DNA of 64,000 nt from Parerythrobacter lacustris (lineage in GTDB: Bacteria > Pseudomonadota > Alphaproteobacteria > Sphingomonadales > Sphingomonadaceae): positions 456,281 to 520,280 of the forward strand of contig NZ_JANKHH010000001.1 of assembly GCF_024626475.1 (NCBI RefSeq), read 5' to 3'. The position numbers and the translations under genes are program-made. This document shows, in pieces, positions 37,294 to 47,110 of this stretch (its first letter is position 1; each line of letters begins with the position of its first letter). The notes beneath the pieces were generated by a model, which saw only the letters and a list, made by a program, of their open reading frames with translations, was not told where the DNA came from and searched no databases.

Positions 37294-38325
37294 ATGGACC
37301 GCGCTAATCCCGCCGCAATGTCAGCGGTAGTTCACGAAAATCCGGTGGAAACCGGCGGGCGTCTGCCAGAAGTCGCATGCCTGCACGAATTCTGGGCCGC
37401 GCATGTGCAAGGCGGGATGCCGGTCCAGCAGATGATCGAGCGGTTGCTGCTCAGCACTCTGGGCTTGGGCAATCTGCAGACTTACCGCTTCCTCCGATCC
37501 GGACAGCCCGCCTTTGCCGAGTTCGAGGACTGGATTGTGGCAACTGCCGGCCTGCCCGATTCCAACACCCTTTCGCGCTATCACGGCTGGCTGACCGATT
37601 TGCCGCCGAGCATCGAGGCGCAAGCGGAGCTGGCCGAGGTCGATGCTATGCCTCCGGCGCTGAGCGAAGATGATCTCGCGCATTGGGAGGAACACGGTTT
37701 CGTCGTCCTGCACAATGCGATTACCGGACCGGAAGCGGCTGCGTTGTGCGAGCTGGTGTGGCAGCAGGCGGGCGGTCGCCCAGATGAGCCGGACAGTTGG
37801 TACAGTGAGCGCGAGGGCGGGATCATGCTCGCCTGCTATCAGCATCCCGCGCTCGAAGCGGCGCGGCGTTCGCCCCGCGTGCGCAAAGCTTTCGCACAGC
37901 TGTGGGGCACTGCGAATTTGTTCGTGACGATCGACCAGCTCGGCTTCAACCCGCCCGAGAGGGAGGGGCATCCCTTCGCCGGGTCCGACCTGCACTGGGA
38001 CGTCAGCCTTGCCGCCCCGGTGCCGTTTGCGACGCAGGGCGTGCTCTATCTGTCCGATACCTCGGCCGATCAGGGCGCGTTCCGCTGCGTCCCGGGGTTT
38101 CACCGCACGATCGACGCATGGGTTGCCGGGCTCGGTTCGGCAGACCCGCGCGCGATCGATCTGCACGACCGGGAGCATTACGTCGAGGGGCGGGCGGGCG
38201 ATCTGGTGATCTGGCACCAGGCGCTGCCGCACGGGGCGAGCCCCAACCGTTCCGACAAGCCGCGGCTGGCGCAATATGTGAACCTCTATTCGCCCGACAT
38301 GGTGATCCGCAGCCGCTGGCGCTGA
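37294..38325 (+). CDS. Phytanoyl-CoA dioxygenase-family protein
   Basis: Non-heme iron, 2-oxoglutarate-dependent oxygenase family, 343 residues. The double-stranded beta-helix begins near residue 115 (HWEEHGFVVLHNAI). The iron triad is visible as His234-x-Asp236 (DLHWDVSL) and His313 (LPHGASPNRSDKPR), with the following Arg for 2-oxoglutarate. The first 110 residues form an extra domain I do not recognise. An alternative ATG lies at 37318, and neither start has a clear ribosome site. Substrate unknown; it stands alone before the glycine riboswitch. Confidence 0.85.
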   Translation: MDRANPAAMSAVVHENPVETGGRLPEVACLHEFWAAHVQGGMPVQQMIERLLLSTLGLGNLQTYRFLRSGQPAFAEFEDWIVATAGLPDSNTLSRYHGWLTDLPPSIEAQAELAEVDAMPPALSEDDLAHWEEHGFVVLHNAITGPEAAALCELVWQQAGGRPDEPDSWYSEREGGIMLACYQHPALEAARRSPRVRKAFAQLWGTANLFVTIDQLGFNPPEREGHPFAGSDLHWDVSLAAPVPFATQGVLYLSDTSADQGAFRCVPGFHRTIDAWVAGLGSADPRAIDLHDREHYVEGRAGDLVIWHQALPHGASPNRSDKPRLAQYVNLYSPDMVIRSRWR

Positions 38326-38379
38326 AGGTGGCAAAACCGCGCATCGCCGATTGACCACGGCACGCGAATCGCGCAGGGC

Positions 38380-38419
38380 GGTCCGGTCTTCCGGCAGGAG
38401 CGATTCTGCCGGACGGACC
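38380..38419 (+). other. GC-rich stem-loop abutting the glycine riboswitch
   Basis: Two nested stems: GGTCCG (38380-38385) with CGGACC (38414-38419), and CCGGCAG (38391-38397) with CTGCCGG (38406-38412). Its 3' arm shares two bases with the P1 stem of aptamer I. No U-run follows, so it is not an ordinary terminator. It may insulate the riboswitch or process the upstream message. Confidence 0.5.
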
Positions 38420-38599
38420 AGCGGGAGAGACCTTGCCGCAAGGCAGGGCGCCGAAGGAGCAACCGCCCCGGAATCTCTCAGGCCAAAGGACCGCTGGACC
38501 GGCTGACACTCTGGAAAGCGTCGCTGCTTCGCGCAGGGACCACCGAAGGAAGAAGTGCGGCGCATCCGCTGCATGAAGCTCTCAGGTTTCCCGACAGAG
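38418..38599 (+). promoter_or_regulatory. Tandem glycine riboswitch
   Basis: Two glycine aptamers in series upstream of gcvT. Aptamer I (38418-38497) is closed by CCAGCG/CGCTGG and has the signatures GCCGAAGGAGCAA and AATCTCTCAGG. Aptamer II (38509-38599) is closed by CTCTG/CAGAG and has CACCGAAGG, GAAGCTCTCAGG and CGACAGAGG. The short linker and order match the classic cooperative glycine riboswitch, which turns on the glycine cleavage operon when glycine is abundant. About 48 bases remain to the gcvT start for the expression platform; no clear terminator is seen there, so control of translation is plausible. Confidence 0.95.
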
Positions 38600-38647
38600 G
38601 GGGCGGTGCCGCGCTTCAACCCGAAGCCGGCGGAGTCGGGGACTGTG

Positions 38648-39790
38648 ATGAGCGATATCGATACCGGTACGGACGATGAAGTGATCGAGGTGGGCACGTT
38701 GCCGCTCGATGCGTGGCACCGCGCTCAAGGTGCGCGGATGGTGCCTTTCGCCGGCTATCACATGCCGATCCAGTACGAGGGGATCGTTGCCGAGCACGAA
38801 TGGACCCGCACCAGCGTAGGGCTGTTCGATGTCAGCCATATGGGGCAGCTGCTGCTGTCCGGGCCCGATCTCGACGCGGCGGTCGAGGGGGTGCTGCCGA
38901 TCGATCTTTCGACCCTCAAGCTCGGCCAGCAACGCTATTCGCTGCTGCTCGATGACGAAGGCGGCGTGCTCGACGATCTGATGGTCTCGCGCTGGCCCGA
39001 GCATCTCTATCTGGTGGTCAATGGCGCGACCAAATGGGATGATATCGGCCATTTGCGCGAGCACCTGCCCGACGAGATTACCCTCAACCACCTCGAGGAC
39101 CGCGCGCTGCTCGCGCTGCAGGGGCCGAAGGCGGCGGATGCGCTGGCGCGGCACGCGACGGGGGAATATTCCCTGTCCGACCTCACTTTCATGAAGTTCG
39201 GCCGCTTCACCCTTGCCGGACATGAGGTGACCATCGCCCGCGCGGGCTACACCGGCGAGGACGGGTTCGAGATATCGCTGCCGGCGGATGCCGCAGAGGA
39301 AATCGCCACGCTGCTGTGCGGCGAGCCCGAGGTGAAGCCCATCGGCCTCGGTGCGCGGGATTCTCTCCGCCTCGAAGCGGGCTTGCCGCTTTACGGTCAC
39401 GACCTCTCGCCCGAAACCTCGCCGATCGAGGCGGGGCTGGTGTTCGGGATCAACAAGCGTCGCCGGACGGAAGGCGGCTATCCGGGGGCCGAGCGGATCA
39501 ACCGCGAGATCGCCGAAGGCACGGCGCGCAAGTGGGTCGGTCTCAGGCTCGAAGGCCGGATGCCCGCGCGCGAAGGTGCCGAGGTTTTCGCGGGCGACAC
39601 CAGGGTCGGCACTGTGACCAGCGGCGGCTTCTCGCCTTCGCTCGGCTACCCCATCGCCATGGCCTATGTCGCCGCCGAACACGCCGCAACGGGCACCGCG
39701 CTCGAAATCGAAGTCAGGAACAAGCGTCTCGCCGCCACGGTGGTACAGGCGCCCTTCGTACCGCATCGCTACTACCGAGGGAGCAAGTAG
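38648..39790 (+). CDS. gcvT: Glycine cleavage system aminomethyltransferase (T protein)
   Basis: Transfers the one-carbon unit from lipoyl-bound aminomethyl to tetrahydrofolate, releasing ammonia. The 380-residue protein shows [20 protein letters not shown] near the N terminus, [10 protein letters not shown] and [16 protein letters not shown], all standard GcvT features. The frame is open 31 codons upstream through the riboswitch, but the ATG at 38648 is the first that gives the normal N terminus. gcvH starts one base after its stop. Confidence 0.96.
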   Translation: MSDIDTGTDDEVIEVGTLPLDAWHRAQGARMVPFAGYHMPIQYEGIVAEHEWTRTSVGLFDVSHMGQLLLSGPDLDAAVEGVLPIDLSTLKLGQQRYSLLLDDEGGVLDDLMVSRWPEHLYLVVNGATKWDDIGHLREHLPDEITLNHLEDRALLALQGPKAADALARHATGEYSLSDLTFMKFGRFTLAGHEVTIARAGYTGEDGFEISLPADAAEEIATLLCGEPEVKPIGLGARDSLRLEAGLPLYGHDLSPETSPIEAGLVFGINKRRRTEGGYPGAERINREIAEGTARKWVGLRLEGRMPAREGAEVFAGDTRVGTVTSGGFSPSLGYPIAMAYVAAEHAATGTALEIEVRNKRLAATVVQAPFVPHRYYRGSK

Positions 39791-39791
39791 A

Positions 39792-40163
39792 ATGGCCCGT
39801 TACTTCACCGACGAACACGAATGGATCGATGTCGATGGCGACAATGCCACGGTCGGCATTACCGACTATGCGCAAGGTCAGCTGGGCGACATCGTCTTCG
39901 TCGAGCTGCCCGCCACCGGCACCATGCTCGAAAAGGGCGGCGATGCGGCGGTGGTCGAAAGCGTCAAGGCGGCAAGCGACGTCTATGCCCCGATCAGCGG
40001 CGAGGTGATGGAAACCAACGACGCACTCGAAGACGATCCCGCACTGGTCAACACCAGCCCTGAGGAAGACGGCTGGTTCTTCAAGATGACCGTTGGCGAC
40101 AAGGGCGAGCTCGAAGGGCTGATGGACGCCAAGGCGTACAAAGCGTTCTGCGACGAGCTATAA
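39792..40163 (+). CDS. gcvH: Glycine cleavage system H protein
   Basis: Lipoyl carrier that shuttles the aminomethyl intermediate between P, T and L proteins. The 123-residue product carries the lipoylated Lys59 in [10 protein letters not shown] and the conserved [20 protein letters not shown]. The ATG has a GAGGGAG site upstream. It lies in the gcvT-gcvH-gcvPA-gcvPB operon, with an unrelated gene inserted after it. Confidence 0.97.
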   Translation: MARYFTDEHEWIDVDGDNATVGITDYAQGQLGDIVFVELPATGTMLEKGGDAAVVESVKAASDVYAPISGEVMETNDALEDDPALVNTSPEEDGWFFKMTVGDKGELEGLMDAKAYKAFCDEL

Positions 40164-40165
40164 CG

Positions 40166-40978
40166 ATGTGGGCGGCGCCGCAGAATCTGGCCGAGTGCCA
40201 TCTGCTGGTGGCGGTCCCGCTCTATGACGGGGCGCAGGGGCCGTTCCTGCGCTCGCTGCTCGCGCTGACCGGAGTTGCGCGTGCGCGGGAACTGAAACTG
40301 AGCGTCGCTCTGCTGACCCATCAGCCGTCGATCAACCGCGCGCGCAATTCGCTGATGACCAGCTTTCATGACGGCAGCTACACCCACATGCTGTTCGTCG
40401 ACGGGGACATCGGATTCAACGCGGACGAGGTCATCGGGCTGGTCGAGGCGATGCTGGCCGACCAAGCCCGCGCGATCATCGGCGCGCCCTGTCCGAAGCG
40501 GCTGATCAACTGGCAAACCGTCGCCGCAGCGGTGCAGAAGGGATTGGCGCAGGACAATCCGGCGGACCTGGAGAAGTTCGCCGGGGATTTCGCCTTCGAG
40601 CTGCTCGATCCGCTTGCGCAGATCGCGCTCGACCGACCGGTCGAGCTGGCCAAGCTCGGCACCGGGCTGATGCTGATCCGCCGCGATGTTGCCGAGGTGC
40701 TGCGCGCCGCGCACCCTGAATACGAATACCGGCCGAACCCGGTCGAGCGTGCGGCCAGCGGATTGAGTGAAACGGCGCACGCTTTCTTCCAGCCGATGAT
40801 CGAACCCGACACGCAAAAACTCCTGTCCGACGACTATGCCTTTTGCCGCCGTGCACGCGATGCCGGCTTCCGTATCTGGCTCGCGCCGTGGATGCGCACA
40901 ACCCACACCGGGCCGGCGACATTCTCCGGTTCGCTGGTCGATCTCGCCCGACTTTTCCCTTCCTCCCAAACCGAGTGA
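40166..40978 (+). CDS. Glycosyltransferase-like (GT-A fold) protein within the gcv operon
   Basis: 270 residues with features of a GT-A nucleotide-sugar transferase: an N-terminal [10 protein letters not shown] strand, [10 protein letters not shown], and the metal-binding-like [10 protein letters not shown] (DGD in place of DxD) at about residues 74-83, followed by IIGAPCPKR. The C terminus has [20 protein letters not shown], also usual in such enzymes. No signal or membrane helix is seen. It starts 2 bases after gcvH and ends 4 bases before gcvPA, so it is cotranscribed and presumably glycine-controlled. A link to glycine metabolism is not known; acceptor and donor are unknown. Confidence 0.75.
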   Translation: MWAAPQNLAECHLLVAVPLYDGAQGPFLRSLLALTGVARARELKLSVALLTHQPSINRARNSLMTSFHDGSYTHMLFVDGDIGFNADEVIGLVEAMLADQARAIIGAPCPKRLINWQTVAAAVQKGLAQDNPADLEKFAGDFAFELLDPLAQIALDRPVELAKLGTGLMLIRRDVAEVLRAAHPEYEYRPNPVERAASGLSETAHAFFQPMIEPDTQKLLSDDYAFCRRARDAGFRIWLAPWMRTTHTGPATFSGSLVDLARLFPSSQTE

Positions 40979-40982
40979 TCCC

Positions 40983-42344
40983 ATGCGCTATCTGCCCCTG
41001 ACCGATACCGACCGCGGCGAAATGCTCGCGAAAATCGGCGTGTCGTCGATCGACGACCTGTTTGTCGATGTGCCCGAAGAAGCGCGGCTCACCGGCCCGA
41101 TCGAAGGCCTGCCGCTCCACGCCAGCGAGATGGCGGTCGAAAAGCACATGCGGCGGCTGAGCAAGAAGAACCTCGCCGCGGCCGATGCGCCGTTCTTTCT
41201 CGGGGCGGGGGCCTATCGCCACCATATCCCGGCGAGCGTCGATCACATCATCCAGCGCGGGGAGTTCCTCACCGCCTACACGCCCTATCAGCCGGAGATT
41301 GCGCAGGGCACGCTGCAGATGCTGTTCGAATTCCAGACCCAGGTCGCGCGGCTCTATGGCTGTGCGGTCGCCAATGCCTCGATGTACGACGGCTCGACTG
41401 CTTGCTGGGAAGCGGTGGCGATGGCGCATCGGGTGACCAAGCGCAAGCGGGTGGTTCTCTCGGGCGCGCTGCATCCGCATTATGCCGAAGTCGTCCGCAC
41501 CATGGCCAAGTTTACCGACGACGAGATCGCCGACGCCCGTCCATCGATGCAGCCCGATCCTGACCTGGAAGGCCTGATCGGCCGCATCGACGACGCGACG
41601 AGCTGCGTCGTGGTGCAGTATCCCGATATTCTGGGGCGTCTGTCGGACCTGTCGCAGATTGCCGAGGCCGCGCATGCGAAAGGCGCGCTGCTGGTGGTGG
41701 TCAACACCGAACCGGTCGCGCTGGGGATGGTCAAATCGCCGGGCGAGCAGGGCGCGGACATCGTGGTGGGGGAAGGCCAGTCGATCGGCGTCGGCCTTCA
41801 GTTCGGCGGGCCGTATCTCGGCCTGTTCGCGGTGCGCGATCCCAAGCATGTGCGCCAGATGCCGGGCCGCCTGTGCGGCGAAACGGTGGATGCCGAGGGC
41901 AAGCGCGGTTTCGTGCTGACGCTGTCGACCCGCGAGCAGCATATCCGCCGCGAGAAGGCGACCAGCAACATCTGCACCAACAGCGGGCTTTGCGCGCTGG
42001 CCTTCAGCGTTCACATGACCTTGCTGGGTGAGAAGGGCCTGCGCCAGCTTGCGTCATGGAACCACAGCCTCGCCTGCACCGCCGCCGAACGCCTGGTCAA
42101 GGTACCGGGAGTCGAGCTGCTCAACGCCACTTTTTTCAACGAGTTCACGATCAGGGTCGGTCGCGACGCGCGCGAGCTGGTGCGGCTGCTCGCCGACAAG
42201 GGCATATTGGCCGGGGTCTCGCTCGGAAGGCTCTATCCTGATTCGGAGGGCCTCGACGACGCCCTGCTGGTCGCGGTGACCGAAACGACCAGCCACGAGG
42301 ACATCGAAGTGCTGGCGGTCGCGCTTAAGGAGGCCCTCGCATGA
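40983..42344 (+). CDS. gcvPA: Glycine dehydrogenase (decarboxylating) subunit 1 (P protein alpha)
   Basis: Alpha half of the PLP-dependent glycine decarboxylase in its two-subunit form. The 453-residue product has [18 protein letters not shown] and [18 protein letters not shown] near the N terminus and [19 protein letters not shown] later, the expected GcvPA signatures. The ATG at 40983 follows the GT-like gene after 4 bases. The stop overlaps gcvPB. Confidence 0.97.
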   Translation: MRYLPLTDTDRGEMLAKIGVSSIDDLFVDVPEEARLTGPIEGLPLHASEMAVEKHMRRLSKKNLAAADAPFFLGAGAYRHHIPASVDHIIQRGEFLTAYTPYQPEIAQGTLQMLFEFQTQVARLYGCAVANASMYDGSTACWEAVAMAHRVTKRKRVVLSGALHPHYAEVVRTMAKFTDDEIADARPSMQPDPDLEGLIGRIDDATSCVVVQYPDILGRLSDLSQIAEAAHAKGALLVVVNTEPVALGMVKSPGEQGADIVVGEGQSIGVGLQFGGPYLGLFAVRDPKHVRQMPGRLCGETVDAEGKRGFVLTLSTREQHIRREKATSNICTNSGLCALAFSVHMTLLGEKGLRQLASWNHSLACTAAERLVKVPGVELLNATFFNEFTIRVGRDARELVRLLADKGILAGVSLGRLYPDSEGLDDALLVAVTETTSHEDIEVLAVALKEALA

Positions 42345-43963
42345 ACAGCCCCAACGCATCCGGATGGAAGCCTGAAATGACCCCCGCAGACGGCGAAGGA
42401 CCCGAAACCCTGACCGGCAACCGCGCCCTCATGCTGGAGGAACCGCTGATCTTCGAACTCGGCAATGCCGAAACCACCGGGGTCGATTTTCCGATCGAGG
42501 ACGGAACGAACGCCTCGCTGGGCAATGTGGTGGAAACGGTCATCGACGAGGTGTTCTACCGGATGGCCGCCTTCGATCGCCGCGATTCCATCGGCCTGCC
42601 GGGGCTGTCGGAACCGGAGACGATCCGCCACTACACCCGCCTCAGCCGCCAGAACTATGCCATCGACCTCGGACTGTTCCCGCTCGGCAGTTGCACGATG
42701 AAGCACAATCCGCGGCTCAACGAGAAAGTCGCGCGGATGCCCGGATTTGCCGATGTCCATCCGCTGCAACCGGTCGAGACTGTGCGCGGCGCGCTGGAGG
42801 TGATCAACGAGCTGGCGCACTGGCTGATCGAACTCACCGGAATGCACGGCGTGGCGATGAGCCCCAAGGCGGGCGCGCATGGCGAGCTGTGCGGCATCCT
42901 GTGCATTCGCGCCGCGCATGAGGCGCGCGGCGATGCGCGCAAGGTGATTCTCGTGCCCGAAAGCGCGCATGGGACCAACCCGGCGACCGCTGCCTTCGCG
43001 GGCTACGAGGTCGAGGATATCCCGGCAACCGCCGAGGGCCGGGTCGATCTGGAAGCATTGAAGGCGAGGCTGGGGCCGGACGTTGCGGGGGTGATGATCA
43101 CCAATCCCAACACCTGCGGTCTGTTCGAGCGCGACATGAAGGCGATTTCCGACGCGGTCCACGCTGCGGGCGGCTACGTCTATTGCGACGGGGCGAACTT
43201 CAACGCCATCGTCGGCAAGGTGCGTCCGGGCGATCTCGGGGTCGATGCAATGCACATCAACCTGCACAAGACCTTCTCCACCCCGCACGGCGGCGGCGGC
43301 CCCGGATCGGGGCCGGTCGTTCTATCGGAAGCGCTCAGCCCGTTCGGCCCGCTGCCATATACCGCGCGCACGAAGGATGGCGTGGTGCATCTGGTTGAAG
43401 AAGAAACCGCCGACGCGTTCTCCGAAGAACATTTCGCCGGGAAAATGCAAAGCTTCGGCCGGATGACCGCGTTCCACGGGCAGATGGGCATGTTTACCCG
43501 CGCGCTGACCTATATCCTCAGCCATGGCGCAGACGGCCTCAAGCAGGTGGCGGAAGACGCAGTGCTCAACGCCAACTACATCCTGCGCAGCATGGAGGAC
43601 CTGCTCGACGCGCCGTTCGGGGCGAGCGGGCCGTGCATGCACGAGGCGCTGTTCTCCGACGCCGGGTTCGGCGGCGGGTTGTCGACGCTCGATCTTGCCA
43701 AGGGGCTGATCGACGAGGGCTATCATCCGATGACGGTGTACTTCCCGCTGGTGGTCCACGGCGCGATGCTGGTCGAGCCGACCGAGACCGAGAGCAAGCA
43801 TTCGCTCGACCAGTTCATCGCCGCCTTCCGCCATGTTACGGAGCGCGCGAAGGCGGGTGACGAGGGTCTGAAACAAGCCCCCTATTACGCACCGCGCCGC
43901 AGGCTCGACGAGACGCAGGCCGCGCGCAAGCCGGTGCTGGCGTGGAGCGAACCGGAGGCGTGA
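42341..43963 (+). CDS. gcvPB: Glycine dehydrogenase (decarboxylating) subunit 2 (P protein beta)
   Basis: Catalytic half of the P protein that decarboxylates glycine and loads the H protein. The 540-residue product holds the PLP lysine at Lys310 in [17 protein letters not shown], and the conserved [17 protein letters not shown] and [12 protein letters not shown]. The ATG has a TAAGGAGG ribosome site and overlaps gcvPA by 4 bases. Last gene of the riboswitch-controlled operon. Confidence 0.97.
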   Translation: MNSPNASGWKPEMTPADGEGPETLTGNRALMLEEPLIFELGNAETTGVDFPIEDGTNASLGNVVETVIDEVFYRMAAFDRRDSIGLPGLSEPETIRHYTRLSRQNYAIDLGLFPLGSCTMKHNPRLNEKVARMPGFADVHPLQPVETVRGALEVINELAHWLIELTGMHGVAMSPKAGAHGELCGILCIRAAHEARGDARKVILVPESAHGTNPATAAFAGYEVEDIPATAEGRVDLEALKARLGPDVAGVMITNPNTCGLFERDMKAISDAVHAAGGYVYCDGANFNAIVGKVRPGDLGVDAMHINLHKTFSTPHGGGGPGSGPVVLSEALSPFGPLPYTARTKDGVVHLVEEETADAFSEEHFAGKMQSFGRMTAFHGQMGMFTRALTYILSHGADGLKQVAEDAVLNANYILRSMEDLLDAPFGASGPCMHEALFSDAGFGGGLSTLDLAKGLIDEGYHPMTVYFPLVVHGAMLVEPTETESKHSLDQFIAAFRHVTERAKAGDEGLKQAPYYAPRRRLDETQAARKPVLAWSEPEA

Positions 43964-44062
43964 GGCTGCCAACATGCGGGGTTGCCAAGGCGGCCCCGCT
44001 TCCGCCACAAGGCGCGGCAAGCACAGCATAATCCTGGGTCGCGCAATTCCGAGAGGACGGAT

Positions 44063-46123
44063 TTGGGCGAGAGCGCAAAAGTGAGTTTTGTCCGGCGCGG
44101 CTGGCGCAATGTGCGCGAGGCCGGCCCGCGCCGGCTTGCGCTGACCATCGTCCTGCTGCTCGCTGCACTCGTGGTGGCGCGGTTCAGCTGGTCGATGCTA
44201 GGGCTGAGTCCGGCAGAGGCCGCCTTCTACGATATCCGGGCCTACACTGCGGCGTCGCGCGCCGCCGTCGATCAGGACCCGCGGATCGTACTTGTCGAAT
44301 ACGACGACGATGTGTTGAGTGAGCTCCCGCAGCGCCAGCCGCTTGATCGTCGCGTGTTGATTGCAGCGCTGCGAAATCTCGACACGATGGGAGCCAAGGC
44401 GATCGGGCTGGACATCATCTTCGACCAGCCCCAACCGCAGGACGAGGAGCTGATCGAACTTCTGCGGTCGATGAAGACGCCGGTTCGAATCGCCTACCTT
44501 TCAGGCGAAGTGGCAGACGAACACATCATCTGGAAGCAACAGGATAATCTCGACAAATTTATGGCGAGGCTTGAAGGGAGCGATGCGAGGCCGGTCAACG
44601 TCCTGCAGCAAAACAGCTTTGGCGTAACTCGGCTGTTCCCACCGCTCGACGACCGCCTGCCGCCGCTGATGGCGCGTTCGATGTTGGAAGCGGGCGGCGA
44701 GGGTTCGAAGACTATGCCCGGATACACCGGCGCGATCCGTTTCCGGCTAGGTTCGCGCGACGGGCAGGACGATACGGCCGAAAGTGGCAAGTCTGCAGTG
44801 TCCGAGCCGCTTTATCCTGCTTTTCCTGTGACCCTTTTTGCGGACCCCGAGATTGCATCAGGCTTCACCGAGATGGTCCAAGACCGATATGTTCTGGTTG
44901 GGAGCAATCTCGTAGATGTCGACCGGGTGTCGACTACCTTGACCAATGGAACCGGTTATCGCCCGCCCGGCATGTGGGTCCATGCTGACATGATCGCGCA
45001 AATGCTCGATGGGGCAGAACTGCCGAAGCCCCCGCCAATCACGCTTTGGTTACTTGCCTTCCTATTCGTGACCATGGCGATCCTGACTGGCTTGCTCGAA
45101 TGGGGAAGCTGGCGAATCTATGCGCTGTTCGGTGCGCAGTTTGCAATTATGCTTGGTATCCCGTTCGTGCTGCACTTTCAGGGTATCGACACCTACGGCT
45201 TGCCTGCGATCGGCTGGCTTGCCGGGTGGATCATCGCCTTCACCGCGGTCACTTCCGCCGCCCGGGCGGCTGGCGCGGTGCAGCGCAATTTCGCGCAGGG
45301 CGCGCTCGGCAAGTATCTGCCCCGCGAAATGGCGAAAGAAATCATCGACAACCCCGAGCTGCTCGCGCTGCACGGCGAGAAGAAGGCGATCTACGTCCTC
45401 TTCTCCGACCTCGAGGGGTTCACCAAGATGAGCCACGCGATCACCCCGGAAATGGTCGCCAAGCTGCTCAACCGCTATCTCGAAATGCTCAGCCAGGTGG
45501 TGCTCGACCATGGCGGGGTGATCGACAAGTTCGTCGGCGATGCGGTGGTCGCCTTCTGGGGCGCGCCGATCGCCAAGGACGACGATGGAACGCGCGCGGC
45601 CAAGGCGGGGTACGCGGTGTGGCAGGCGGGCGAGGCATTCCGCGCCGAGGTTGCCGCGATGGACCCGAACCTGCCCAAGATCGGCAAGACCCGCGTCGGG
45701 CTGCACTATGGCGAGGCGGTGGTGGGCAATTTCGGCGGCGACACGCGGATCCAGTACACCGCGCTGGGGGATAGCATGAACACCGCCGCGCGGCTCGAAG
45801 CGGGCAACAAGGCGCTCGATTCCAGCGTCATGGCAAGCCGCGAGTTCGCCGAACGCTCAGGTCTCGACTGGTGGCGCCCGATGGGGCGCATCGTGCTGCG
45901 CGGGCGCGCCCAGCCGGTCGATATCATGGAACCCGCCCCCGATTTTCCCGTCGAAGACAGGAAGGTCTTGCTTCAGGCCATGATTTTGTCGGAAAAGAAC
46001 AATACCGATGCGGTCGAACTGATAGAGAAGGTCTCTGCACGGCATCCGGAGGACGCGGCGCTTGCCAATCTGCTGCACCGGATGCGCAATCTTGGCGAGG
46101 GAAATGCCTATGTTCTCGGGTAG
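44063..46123 (+). CDS. CHASE2-domain class III adenylate/guanylate cyclase
   Basis: Membrane-bound nucleotide cyclase, 686 residues from the TTG at 44063, chosen because GAGAGGA lies 6 bases upstream; the frame is open to 43982. One N-terminal helix (about residues 24-44), a periplasmic CHASE2 sensor (about 50-320), three closely spaced helices (about 325-395) and a cytoplasmic cyclase domain (about 430-600). Metal-binding Asp449 (FSDLEGF) and Asp493 (VGDAVVAFWG), the purine-selecting Lys489 and NTAARLE are all present, so it should be active; the Lys/Thr pair suggests ATP as substrate. Its cyclic nucleotide could act on the cNMP-binding oxidoreductase at 60606. Confidence 0.93.
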   Translation: MGESAKVSFVRRGWRNVREAGPRRLALTIVLLLAALVVARFSWSMLGLSPAEAAFYDIRAYTAASRAAVDQDPRIVLVEYDDDVLSELPQRQPLDRRVLIAALRNLDTMGAKAIGLDIIFDQPQPQDEELIELLRSMKTPVRIAYLSGEVADEHIIWKQQDNLDKFMARLEGSDARPVNVLQQNSFGVTRLFPPLDDRLPPLMARSMLEAGGEGSKTMPGYTGAIRFRLGSRDGQDDTAESGKSAVSEPLYPAFPVTLFADPEIASGFTEMVQDRYVLVGSNLVDVDRVSTTLTNGTGYRPPGMWVHADMIAQMLDGAELPKPPPITLWLLAFLFVTMAILTGLLEWGSWRIYALFGAQFAIMLGIPFVLHFQGIDTYGLPAIGWLAGWIIAFTAVTSAARAAGAVQRNFAQGALGKYLPREMAKEIIDNPELLALHGEKKAIYVLFSDLEGFTKMSHAITPEMVAKLLNRYLEMLSQVVLDHGGVIDKFVGDAVVAFWGAPIAKDDDGTRAAKAGYAVWQAGEAFRAEVAAMDPNLPKIGKTRVGLHYGEAVVGNFGGDTRIQYTALGDSMNTAARLEAGNKALDSSVMASREFAERSGLDWWRPMGRIVLRGRAQPVDIMEPAPDFPVEDRKVLLQAMILSEKNNTDAVELIEKVSARHPEDAALANLLHRMRNLGEGNAYVLG

Positions 46124-46838
46124 AAAAATTCGCAGTTCGCTGCTCATCGCGGGCGTTGCCACAGGGCTGGTGCTGGCTGGCGGCGCTCAGGCGGGTGTGG
46201 TGGTCAAATCGAGCGGGCCGTCCGCCGGCCAGTATCCGCCGGGCAAGAAGCTCGACGATGCCAGCTCGGTCACCCTCAAGCCCGGCGATACGCTGACCAT
46301 CCTCGCCGACGGCGGTACCCGTGTCATTTCCGGTCCGGGGACGCACCGCGTCGCTGCACGCGGAACCAGCCGCCGAACCACTATGGCCACCCTTACCCAG
46401 CAGCGTCCCAAGGAGCGGCGGATTCCCACGGCGACGCGCACTGGCGCTGCCTTGGGGACTGCCCCGGCTTCGAACCTGTGGCAGGTGGATGTCACCAAGT
46501 CGGGTGCTATGTGCTTGCCCGATCTTTCCGCGCTGACTTTCTTCCGGCCAGGCGGGGACCAGCCGTCGACCTACATGCTGACGGCTCCCGGAATGATCGA
46601 GCATATTCACGTCGCGTTTCCGGCCAATGAATCGCTTGTCGACATGGATTCGGATACGCCTACGGTGAAGGAAGGGGTCGACTATGTCCTGACCGGACCG
46701 GGAGGCGAATCCTCCGTCATCTCGTTCAAGACGCTGGCCGAGCCCGCCACGACGGGGGAGGCGCTGGGGCTGCAGTTGATGGAAAACGGGTGCGAATCGC
46801 AATTGGAGCTTCTCACCGCCAAGATGATGCCGCAATAG
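46104..46838 (+). CDS. Exported protein of unknown function, paired with the CHASE2 cyclase
   Basis: 244 residues from the ATG at 46104, which has GCGAGGG upstream and overlaps the cyclase gene. A signal peptide (SSLLIAGVATGLVLAGGAQA) ends near residue 28. The mature part begins with a beta-rich stretch (DASSVTLKPGDTLTILADGG, THRV) reminiscent of FecR-like or LysM-like exported proteins, then a basic Arg/Thr-rich linker and a C-terminal domain with two Cys (AMCLPDL and NGCESQL). I do not recognise a named family. Translation coupling suggests it may supply or modulate the periplasmic signal sensed by CHASE2. Confidence 0.75.
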   Translation: MPMFSGRKIRSSLLIAGVATGLVLAGGAQAGVVVKSSGPSAGQYPPGKKLDDASSVTLKPGDTLTILADGGTRVISGPGTHRVAARGTSRRTTMATLTQQRPKERRIPTATRTGAALGTAPASNLWQVDVTKSGAMCLPDLSALTFFRPGGDQPSTYMLTAPGMIEHIHVAFPANESLVDMDSDTPTVKEGVDYVLTGPGGESSVISFKTLAEPATTGEALGLQLMENGCESQLELLTAKMMPQ

Positions 46839-47110
46839 AACTTCGATTGGCCGAACCGGGTCGCACGGCCCTGCCGACACGCCACAAGGCGGCGCAGGAA
46901 CCAGGACTGCAGTTGATCCCGCAGAGGGTCCCGCATGGGCGCGGGGCTGCGGGATACCGGGAGGCAATGGGACGTGCGATACCGAGACCGCACCGCAGCC
47001 AGGTCGGGGCATGGAGCCGGCCGCTGCGCTGATTTAGCAGAATCACCGAATCCCCCCTTGCGGCCTCGCGCCGATTGCCTAGTCTGCGCGGCTGGGGGGT
47101 ATGTGTCGTG

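Noticed and set aside
43977-44000. GCGGGG/CCCCGC hairpin after gcvPB as a terminator
   Set aside because: No T-run follows the stem, and it lies in front of the cyclase start region, so a terminator cannot be claimed.
46839-47110. Possible promoter before the five-heme cytochrome (TTGCGG, 16 bases, TAGTCT)
   Set aside because: Weak matches to both boxes and no supporting operator; not separable from chance.
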